A DNA stretch of 7,556 bases from Actinomycetota bacterium (GTDB lineage Bacteria; Actinomycetota; Acidimicrobiia; Acidimicrobiales; JAHWLA01), in contig JAHWLA010000136.1 in assembly GCA_019347595.1 (NCBI GenBank), forward strand, positions 1 through 7,556, in the 5' to 3' direction. Both the position numbers and the translations under genes were made by a program. Below, in pieces: positions 1-4,751 of the stretch. The notes under the pieces were generated by a model. It was not told where the DNA came from, did no database searches, and saw nothing but the letters and a program-made list of their open reading frames with translations. Position 1 is the stretch's first letter. Each line of letters begins with the position of its first letter.

Positions 1-53
1 CCCACGACACCAGCCTTACCATGGCTGTGCTCTGCCGACTGAGCTAAGAGGGC
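1..53 (-). tRNA. tRNA-Thr (anticodon GGT), 3' part cut by window edge
   Basis: Read on the minus strand from 53 downwards, the sequence folds as the 5' two thirds of a tRNA. It has a 7-base acceptor strand GCCCTCT, then TA, then a D arm GCTC...GAGC with the usual AGTCGGC loop. A 5-bp anticodon stem CAGCC/GGCTG encloses the loop ATGGTAA, with T33 and anticodon GGT, which reads Thr ACC/ACT codons. A short variable region and the first half of the T stem (GTGGG) reach position 1. The T loop, 3' acceptor strand and CCA status lie outside the window. It is transcribed away from the acetyltransferase gene at 127. Confidence 0.9.
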
Positions 54-63
54 GCAGCCGGAC

Positions 64-69
64 ATGATA
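64..69 (-). promoter_or_regulatory. putative -10 element for tRNA-Thr
   Basis: On the minus strand TATCAT lies at 69-64, ten bases before the tRNA 5' end at 53. The same 10-base spacing is seen for the TATCCT in front of tRNA-Tyr. No convincing -35 was found at the expected 16-18 bp spacing, so this is an inference from position and consensus only. Confidence 0.45.
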
Positions 70-114
70 GCGGCGGGCCGGTCACCGTCGCCTCGGGCAC
101 CGCCCGACGTGGCC

Positions 115-120
115 TAGGGT
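115..120 (+). promoter_or_regulatory. putative -10 element giving a leaderless acetyltransferase mRNA
   Basis: TAGGGT at 115-120 fits the TAnnnT -10 consensus of actinobacterial promoters and ends 6 bases before the GTG at 127. Transcription would therefore start at or next to the start codon. No Shine-Dalgarno sequence precedes the GTG, which agrees with leaderless translation. Confidence 0.45.
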
Positions 121-126
121 CGAACG

Positions 127-624
127 GTGGACGTGAAAGTGCGGCTCGCCGAGCTCGGCGACGCCGAGGCGATCCGGGACATCTACAACCGCGAGGTGAC
201 CGGTTCGACGGTCACGTTCGACCTGGTCCCGCGCACGCTCGAGGAGCAGCACGCCTGGCTGGCCGAGCACGCGGGCGCCCATCCCGCCGTCGTCGCCGTC
301 GACGGGGCCCAGGGGCGGGTGGTCGGCTTCGGGTCGCTGTCGCCCTACCGGTCGAGGCCCGCGTACGCCACCTCGGTGGAGGACTCGGTGTACGTGCACG
401 AATCGGCCCGGGGCGCCGGGGTGGGGCGGCGGCTGCTGGGCGAGTTGGTACGGCTGGCCGAGCTGCACGGCTTCCACGCCGTCATGGCCAAGATCGTGGG
501 CGGCCACGACGCCTCGATCGCGCTGCACCAGTCGTGCGGGTTCGAGATCGTCGGCGTGGAGAAGGAGATCGGCCGCAAGTTCGGCCGCTGGCTCGACGTC
601 GTCCTCATGCAACGCCTGCTCTGA
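127..624 (+). CDS. GNAT family N-acetyltransferase, phosphinothricin acetyltransferase-like
   Basis: A 165-residue single-domain GNAT protein that should transfer an acetyl group from acetyl-CoA to an amine in the cytoplasm. The N terminus (RLAELGDAEAIRDIYN) is the typical beta1-alpha1 start. Residues 65-72 (VVGFGSLS) form the central strand, followed by SVEDSVYV (83-90) and the acetyl-CoA pyrophosphate loop RGAGVG (95-100). ASIALHQSCGF (129-139) and the end GRWLDVVLMQRL are characteristic of the PAT/YncA subgroup, which acts on phosphinothricin, methionine sulfoximine or related amino-acid analogues. The true substrate cannot be told from sequence. The GTG at 127 is chosen because homology starts there and a -10 hexamer lies 6 bases upstream. 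Length matches the family. It is a single gene, divergent from tRNA-Thr and ending one base before a strong hairpin. Confidence 0.9.
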   Translation: MDVKVRLAELGDAEAIRDIYNREVTGSTVTFDLVPRTLEEQHAWLAEHAGAHPAVVAVDGAQGRVVGFGSLSPYRSRPAYATSVEDSVYVHESARGAGVGRRLLGELVRLAELHGFHAVMAKIVGGHDASIALHQSCGFEIVGVEKEIGRKFGRWLDVVLMQRLL

Positions 625-678
625 CCGTTCTGGTCCGTAGATCCGGCGCTGAGGCGCCGGATCTACGGACCAGAACGG
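625..678. terminator. perfect 25-bp hairpin between convergent genes, likely bidirectional terminator
   Basis: The arms 625-649 and 654-678 are exact reverse complements with a TGAG loop (650-653). The left arm begins CCGTTCTGGTCCGTAG. It starts on the base after the acetyltransferase stop codon and ends 13 bases before the stop of the convergent CapA-like gene, so it can terminate both. There is no T tract on either side, so it would be a tail-less hairpin terminator. The unusually long perfect stem could also mark a dispersed palindromic repeat. Confidence 0.7.
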
Positions 679-691
679 CGAGGGGGTGCGG

Positions 692-2446
692 TCAGCAGCG
701 GCCGGCGCCGGGGGCCAGCGAGGCCACATGGGCGCGGACGGCGTCGGCCTCGGCGCCGGAGACGGGCTGCGGGCTGCCGTTGCCGTCGATACGCGCGGCC
801 GCCAGGTCGTGCGCCTTGACGCCATCGGGCCCCAGCTCCACCGACCACAGGCCGGTGCGGTCCGACGGCGGCTCGTTGTGGTACCAGACGAAGTTGCCCA
901 GGCTGTGGGCGATCGCGCCGCGGCCCCGAGCCTCCATGCCCTGAAGGACGTGCGGGTGGCCGCCCGCCACCACGTCGGCGCCCGCGTCGATCAGCGCATG
1001 GGCCAGCGAGCGCTGCTTCGGCGTGGGGCACTCGGCCCGCTCGACCCCCGCCTGGATCATCACGACGACGTGGTCGGCTCGCGACCGGGCGGCCCGCACG
1101 GCGTTGGTGGCGGCGCCCAGGTCGTAGGCGGAGGCCACACCCGGGCTCGAATCGGTCGCCGCCCACCCGGCCTGCACGACCTGGCTGAAGCCGAGGAAGG
1201 CGACCGTCCCGCCCGGCGTGGAGACGATGGCGGGGGCGAACGCCCGGTGCCGGTCGGCGCCCGCGCCCACGACGTGGAGCCCGGCATTGCGGGCGTGGTC
1301 GATCGTCTCCAGCAGCGCGCCGGAGCCGTAGTCGAGGCTGTGGTTGTTGGCCAGGTTCACCACGTTCACGCCCGCCGCCCGCAGGCGGTGGAGCAGCTCG
1401 GGCGGCGACTGGAACGTGTACTGCTTGGCCGCCGGGCTGCCCGACGAGCCGACCGCCGTCTCCAGGTTCACCATGTTCGCCTCGTTGGCCGCGAACAGCG
1501 GCCGCATGCCCGCGAGCGGGTCGCCGCCGCGGGCCATGAAGGCGGCCACCCGGCCCACGCCGTGGACGTCGCCGGTGAAGCCGATCCGCACGGCCGCGGC
1601 TACGGCGAGCAGCGTGTAGCCGTTGCCCGTCGGCGCGGACACGATGCCCGCCGCCACCCGGCCCGCCCCGAGCCGGTCGACGCCCGAGCTGTGGAAGGGG
1701 ACGTCGAAGGCGAAGATGCCGCCGTCGGAGGCGACCAGCCAGTAGCCCCGGCCGAGAGGGTCGGCGGCCATGCCGGCGATGGGGCGGTTGAGGCGGATGC
1801 CGCCGGTGGAGCCATGGAAGCGGGCGGTCCCGAAGGCGAAGATGCCGCCGTCGGAGGCGACCAGCCAGTAGCCGGCACCGTCGGGCGTCGACGCCATGCC
1901 GACGACGGGGCGGTTGAGCGGGTGCCCGCCCATCGAGCCGTGGAACGCCGCGTTGCCGAAAGCGAAGATGCCGCCGTCCGACGCCACCAGGCGATAGCCC
2001 CCGCCGTCCGGCGTGGCCGCCACGCCGACGATCGGCTGGTTGAGGCGGAGGCCCCCGGTGGACCCGTGGAAGATCGCGTTGCCGAAGGCGAAGATCCCGC
2101 CGTCGGAAGCGACCAACCAGTAGCCGCCGCCGTCCGGCGTGGGCGCCATGCCGACGACGGGGCGATTGAGCGGGTGGCCGCCCATGGACCCGTGGAACGC
2201 CGCGTTGCCGAAGGCGAACACGGCGCCGTCGGAGGCAACGAGCCAGTAGCCGCCGCCGTCCGCCGTGCGGGCCATGCCGACGACCGGCCGCTGCGGGCGC
2301 AGGTCGCTCGGGTTGCCGGGGGCGGAGGCGTCGCCGAAGGCGAGCACCGCGGGGCCGACGCCCGCAGCGGTGGCCGCCCGGTCGACACCGGGCACGGCCA
2401 GGAGCAGGAGTGCGAGGCAGAATGCGAGCCGGCGGCGAGGCGTCAC
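692..2446 (-). CDS. secreted CapA-family protein with N-terminal GYWLVASDGGIF repeats
   Basis: The 584-residue product has a signal peptide (RRR, then a hydrophobic run to about residue 27, AATAA), so it is probably exported. Residues 53-262 are five 42-residue repeats, each with a core close to GGGYWLVASDGGIFAFGN and ending HGS.GG..LN. A decayed sixth copy leads into the next domain. Such repeats are common in actinobacterial secreted proteins and probably form a beta-propeller-like fold. From about 287 a CapA/PgsA metallophosphatase-like domain follows: GFTGDVHG (289-296), NLE (327-329), NLANNHSLDYG (364-374), GGHPHVLQG (495-503) and SLGNF (515-519). CapA proteins take part in poly-gamma-glutamate or capsule assembly, but the substrate is unknown here and no capB/capC is nearby. 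The expected HWGxE motif reads QAGVE (465-469). The GTG start at 2446 is chosen because it begins the signal peptide and a TATCCT hexamer precedes it; the open frame continues upstream without plausible sequence. Confidence 0.87.
   Translation of the reverse strand: MTPRRRLAFCLALLLLAVPGVDRAATAAGVGPAVLAFGDASAPGNPSDLRPQRPVVGMARTADGGGYWLVASDGAVFAFGNAAFHGSMGGHPLNRPVVGMAPTPDGGGYWLVASDGGIFAFGNAIFHGSTGGLRLNQPIVGVAATPDGGGYRLVASDGGIFAFGNAAFHGSMGGHPLNRPVVGMASTPDGAGYWLVASDGGIFAFGTARFHGSTGGIRLNRPIAGMAADPLGRGYWLVASDGGIFAFDVPFHSSGVDRLGAGRVAAGIVSAPTGNGYTLLAVAAAVRIGFTGDVHGVGRVAAFMARGGDPLAGMRPLFAANEANMVNLETAVGSSGSPAAKQYTFQSPPELLHRLRAAGVNVVNLANNHSLDYGSGALLETIDHARNAGLHVVGAGADRHRAFAPAIVSTPGGTVAFLGFSQVVQAGWAATDSSPGVASAYDLGAATNAVRAARSRADHVVVMIQAGVERAECPTPKQRSLAHALIDAGADVVAGGHPHVLQGMEARGRGAIAHSLGNFVWYHNEPPSDRTGLWSVELGPDGVKAHDLAAARIDGNGSPQPVSGAEADAVRAHVASLAPGAGRC
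1661..2290 (-). repeat. five tandem 126-bp coding repeats (42 residues each)
   Basis: Units lie at 2290-2165, 2164-2039, 2038-1913, 1912-1787 and 1786-1661, read on the minus strand inside the CapA-like gene. All five are exactly 126 bp. Units 1 and 3 end FHGSMGGHPLN, while units 2 and 4 end FHGSTGG.RLN, so the array has an alternating A-B-A-B pattern that suggests duplication of 252-bp pairs. Unit 5 is diverged at its end. Confidence 0.9.
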
Positions 2447-2453
2447 CCGGCCG

Positions 2454-2459
2454 AGGATA
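2454..2459 (-). promoter_or_regulatory. putative -10 element for the CapA-like gene
   Basis: On the minus strand TATCCT lies at 2459-2454, seven bases before the GTG start at 2446. This spacing would place the transcript start at the start codon. There is no evident Shine-Dalgarno sequence. No clear -35 is seen. Confidence 0.45.
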
Positions 2460-2474
2460 CGGATTCGCCCGCCG

Positions 2475-2501
2475 AAAACGGCCGGGAGGCCCGTTCCGGC
2501 C
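2475..2501 (-). terminator. intrinsic terminator candidate downstream of ppa
   Basis: Read on the minus strand, GGCCGG (2501-2496) pairs with CCGGCC (2485-2480) around a 10-base loop and is followed by GTTTT (2479-2475). This is a short GC stem plus T run in the orientation of ppa transcription, 56 bases past its stop. It lies just upstream of the putative CapA-like promoter. Confidence 0.5.
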
Positions 2502-2533
2502 TGCGAAGTGGTCGCCCCGGCGACCACTTCGCA
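2502..2533. terminator. 13-bp perfect hairpin between ppa and the CapA-like gene
   Basis: TGCGAAGTGGTCG (2502-2514) is exactly complementary to 2521-2533 with a 6-base loop CCCCGG. It abuts the second hairpin at 2480-2501, so ppa is followed by two hairpins in series. It probably contributes to termination of ppa. A dispersed palindromic element is an alternative. Confidence 0.55.
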
Positions 2534-2542
2534 TCCCAATTC

Positions 2543-2572
2543 GGGGGCGGGGGGGGTTAGGGGGGTGGGGGG
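2543..2572 (+). other. potential G-quadruplex tract over the ppa stop codon
   Basis: The plus strand reads G5-C-G8-TTA-G6-T-G6, four long G runs with loops of 1, 3 and 1 bases. It encodes the terminal proline run of pyrophosphatase on the minus strand, and its TTA (2557-2559) is the complement of the TAA stop. The G-rich strand is the template strand for ppa. Whether it folds in vivo is unknown. Confidence 0.55.
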
Positions 2573-3042
2573 TAGGCGGCGCGGGCTTCGTCGACAGCGG
2601 CTTCGGCGGCCTCCCGGCCCTCCCACCCACGCGTCTCGGTGCCCTTGCCCGGCTCCAACTGCTTGTAGACCTCGAAGAAGTGGCCGATCTCGTCGAGCAG
2701 GTGGGGCGGCAGGTCGGCGATGTCGTGCACGGTCGCCCACCGCGGGTCGGTGGCGGGCACGCACAGCAGCTTGGCGTCGGCCCCCTTCTCGTCCCGCATC
2801 CAGAACACGGCCACCGGGCGCGCCAGGATGTGGCACCCGGGGAACGTCCGCTCCTCCAGCAGCACCATGGCGTCGAGCGGGTCGCCGTCGTCGGCCAGCG
2901 TGTTCGGCAGGTAGCCGTAGTCGGCCGGGTACTGCGTAGCCGTAAACAGCATGCGGTCCAGCCAGATCTCGCCCGTGTCGTGGTCGGCCTCGTACTTGTT
3001 GCGCGACCCCTTGGGGATCTCGACCACGACCTCGATCTCCAT
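2557..3042 (-). CDS. ppa: inorganic pyrophosphatase, family I (soluble)
   Basis: A 161-residue cytoplasmic enzyme that hydrolyses pyrophosphate to two phosphates with Mg2+, pulling forward nucleic-acid, aminoacyl-tRNA and other biosynthetic reactions. It shows the whole family I active site: EIPKGSRNKYE (8-18), LDR (28-30), YPADYGYLPNT (38-48) and the signature DGDPLDAMVL (52-61) with the metal-binding Asp52, Asp54 and Asp57. These are followed by ARPV, the CVPATDPRW segment and HFFEVYKQLEPGK. Length and order match the Mycobacterium tuberculosis enzyme closely. The ATG at 3042 is chosen because homology begins at MEIEVVVEIPKG; an upstream start would add arginine-rich, unrelated residues and run into the divergent gene. 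The C terminus ends in four prolines from a homopolymeric G/C tract. It is followed by two hairpins. Confidence 0.97.
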   Translation of the reverse strand: MEIEVVVEIPKGSRNKYEADHDTGEIWLDRMLFTATQYPADYGYLPNTLADDGDPLDAMVLLEERTFPGCHILARPVAVFWMRDEKGADAKLLCVPATDPRWATVHDIADLPPHLLDEIGHFFEVYKQLEPGKGTETRGWEGREAAEAAVDEARAAYPPPP

Positions 3043-3049
3043 GAGCGCA

Positions 3050-3055
3050 GTCTTA
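3050..3055 (-). promoter_or_regulatory. possible -10 element for ppa
   Basis: On the minus strand TAAGAC lies at 3055-3050, seven bases before the ATG at 3042. It departs from TAnnnT at the last base, but the spacing matches the other leaderless-type starts in this window. A GGGGG just upstream is too far from the ATG to be a normal Shine-Dalgarno. Confidence 0.3.
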
Positions 3056-3110
3056 CCCCCGCTTGGTCCACGCCGTCGTCGGGCATGTCGTCTCCGTGGC
3101 GACGGACACA

Positions 3111-4085
3111 ATGCACGTCGAAGCGGCGCCCGCCCAGGGCGTGCGGTCGGGCCGGCCCCGGCTGGCTGCGCTCGACGTGCTCCGGGGCGGCACGGTCGCC
3201 CTCATGATTCTGGTGGAGAACCAGGGCAACGGCAGGCACGCCTTCCCCGGCGTGGCCCATGCCCGCTGGGACGGGCTCGGCATGGCCGACGTCGTCTTCC
3301 CGCTGTTCCTCTTCGTGGTCGGCGCGTCGATGGCGTTCGCCGTGCACGACTGCACGTGGCCTCGGATCGTGCGGCGGGCGGCCACGCTCTACGTCCTCGG
3401 CGTCGTGGTCACCGAACTGCGCTGGCTGGGCGTGCTGCAACGCATCGCGCTGTGCTACCTGCTGGCCGCCGTGGTGGTGCGGTTCCTCTCCCGCCGGCAC
3501 CAACTGCTGCTCGGAGCCGGCGTGCTGTGGGGCTGGTGGCTCTTCCTGACCGCCCATCCGACGACGCCGGACGGCTACGGCGATCCGTGGCTGTTCAACC
3601 CATCCGGGCTGGCATCGACGCCCGCCGCCACCGTGAACGTGCTGGCCGGCTACTGGGCGATCGGCCTGCTGCGCGAGCACGGCGCCGTCGTTGTCGCCCG
3701 GCTGGGCGCGGGCTGCGTCGCCGTCGGGCTGCTGTGGGCGATGGTCCACCCGCTCAACAAGCGTTTGTGGACCGGCTCCTTCGTGCTCCTCACCGTGGGG
3801 CTGTCCACACTTGCCCTTGTAGCGCTCCTCCACGCCGATGCCCGACCGCGCCTGACGCGAGCCTTCGAGGCGTTCGGGCGCAATGCCGTCGCCCTCTACG
3901 TAGCCTCCGAGCTGGTGTCCAACGTGCTGCACGACATCGGCGCGCGAGCGTGGCTGTACCGCCAGGTTTTCGTGCCGTGGGCCGGCCTGCACGGCGGCTC
4001 GCTGGCCTACGCCCTGGCCGTCGTCGGCGCATGGTGGCTCGTCGCCTACGGCCTCTGGCGACGCCGTTGGTTCCTCAGCGTGTGA
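3111..4085 (+). CDS. integral membrane acyltransferase, heparan-alpha-glucosaminide N-acetyltransferase (COG4299) family
   Basis: The 324-residue product has about 9-10 hydrophobic segments. It carries the family marks in order: RLAALDVLRGGTVALMILVEN (from residue 17), AHARWDGLGMADVVFPLFLFVVG (49-71), LGVLQRIALCYLL (106-118), GDPWLFNPSGLAST (157-170), NKRLWTGSFVLLTVG (216-230) and FGRNAVALYVASE (255-267). His50 before ARWDG corresponds to the catalytic His of human HGSNAT, which moves acetyl groups from cytoplasmic acetyl-CoA across a membrane onto an amino sugar. In bacteria the substrate is mostly unknown; modification of an envelope glycan is a reasonable inference. The ATG at 3111 is chosen because it is the first ATG and gives a short N terminus. 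GTG 3096 and TTG 3063 are in-frame alternatives. No clear ribosome binding site or -10 supports any of them. The gene is divergent from ppa and convergent with tRNA-Tyr. Confidence 0.88.
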   Translation: MHVEAAPAQGVRSGRPRLAALDVLRGGTVALMILVENQGNGRHAFPGVAHARWDGLGMADVVFPLFLFVVGASMAFAVHDCTWPRIVRRAATLYVLGVVVTELRWLGVLQRIALCYLLAAVVVRFLSRRHQLLLGAGVLWGWWLFLTAHPTTPDGYGDPWLFNPSGLASTPAATVNVLAGYWAIGLLREHGAVVVARLGAGCVAVGLLWAMVHPLNKRLWTGSFVLLTVGLSTLALVALLHADARPRLTRAFEAFGRNAVALYVASELVSNVLHDIGARAWLYRQVFVPWAGLHGGSLAYALAVVGAWWLVAYGLWRRRWFLSV

Positions 4086-4092
4086 GCGCCGT

Positions 4093-4107
4093 CGCCCCGT
4101 ATGGGCG
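4093..4107. terminator. small hairpin between convergent acyltransferase gene and tRNA-Tyr
   Basis: CGCCC (4093-4097) pairs with GGGCG (4103-4107) around a 5-base loop, eight bases past the acyltransferase stop codon. The stem is short and has no T tract, so a terminator role is only a positional guess. Nothing else is seen in 4086-4154. Confidence 0.25.
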
Positions 4108-4154
4108 CCGTGCACGCCGACACGACGCGCGTTCGAGGAGCCGTGGCGAAAGCG

Positions 4155-4236
<82 letters not shown>

Positions 4237-4246
4237 AGGAGCGAGC

Positions 4247-4252
4247 AGGATA
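4247..4252 (-). promoter_or_regulatory. putative -10 element for tRNA-Tyr
   Basis: On the minus strand TATCCT lies at 4252-4247, ten bases before the tRNA 5' end at 4236. Any -35 would have to lie inside the first codons of yajQ, and none is clear. It shares the bases at 4251-4252 with the opposing TAGCTT. Confidence 0.45.
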
Positions 4253-4256
4253 GCTT
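4251..4256 (+). promoter_or_regulatory. putative -10 element giving a leaderless yajQ mRNA
   Basis: TAGCTT at 4251-4256 fits TAnnnT and ends 6 bases before the ATG at 4263. The only AGGAG (4237-4241) is over 20 bases from the ATG, too far to act as a Shine-Dalgarno. It overlaps the divergent TATCCT of tRNA-Tyr. Confidence 0.45.
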
Positions 4257-4262
4257 CTCGGC

Positions 4263-4751
4263 ATGCCCACCTTCGACGTCGTCTCCCAGGTGAACATGCA
4301 GGAAGTCCGCAACGCGGTCGACCAAGCGAGCCGCGAAGTCGCCACCCGGTTCGACTTCAAGGACACCGGCTCGTCGATCGAGCTCAGCGGCAACGACATG
4401 AAGCTGGCGTCGTCCACCGAGGACCGCCTCCGAGCACTGACCCAGGTCCTCGAGGAGAAGCTCGTCAAGCGCAGCATCTCGCTCAAGGCGCTCGACCGCG
4501 GCAAGGTCGAGGAGGGCACCAAGGGCAGCGTGCGTCAGACGATCACACTCAAGGCCGGCATCTCGTCCGACGAGGCGAAGAAGATCAACGTCTTCATCAA
4601 GAACCTGAACCTCAAGGGCGTCTCGTCACAGACCCAGGGCGATCAGCTCCGGGTGTCCGGCAAGAAGAAGGACGACCTCCAGGCCGCCATCGCCGCCCTC
4701 AAGGACGAGGACTTCGGCCTGCCGTTGCAGTTCGAAAACTTTCGGGACTGA
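4263..4751 (+). CDS. yajQ: YajQ family cyclic di-GMP / nucleotide-binding protein
   Basis: A 162-residue cytoplasmic protein of the UPF0234/YajQ family, at the usual family length. The conserved opening FDVVSQVNMQEVRNAVDQA (residues 4-22) and RFDFKDTGSSIEL (29-41) are diagnostic. So are LKALDRGKVEEGTKGSVRQ (78-96), ISSDEAKKINVFIK (104-117), DQLRVSGKKKDDLQAAI (130-146) and the terminal DFGLPLQFENFRD. Members bind nucleotides or RNA, and in Xanthomonas and Pseudomonas homologues bind cyclic di-GMP and affect gene expression. The role in actinobacteria is not established. The ATG at 4263 fits both the family N terminus and the -10 hexamer. The last 53 bases overlap the 3' end of the convergent M23 peptidase gene. 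Confidence 0.95.
   Translation: MPTFDVVSQVNMQEVRNAVDQASREVATRFDFKDTGSSIELSGNDMKLASSTEDRLRALTQVLEEKLVKRSISLKALDRGKVEEGTKGSVRQTITLKAGISSDEAKKINVFIKNLNLKGVSSQTQGDQLRVSGKKKDDLQAAIAALKDEDFGLPLQFENFRD

Noticed and set aside
686..2560. A 624-codon plus-strand frame antisense to the CapA-like gene
   Set aside because: The periodic GDQPVA-type pattern is only the mirror of the 126-bp repeats in the real minus-strand gene. There is no independent homology.
2447..2836. An N-terminal extension of the CapA-like frame into ppa
   Set aside because: It would bury the signal peptide inside the protein and is out of frame over ppa codons. The GTG at 2446 starts a normal signal peptide.
3043..3111. An upstream start extending ppa by 23 residues
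   Set aside because: The extension is arginine-rich, unlike any family I pyrophosphatase, whereas the homologous N terminus begins exactly at the ATG at 3042.
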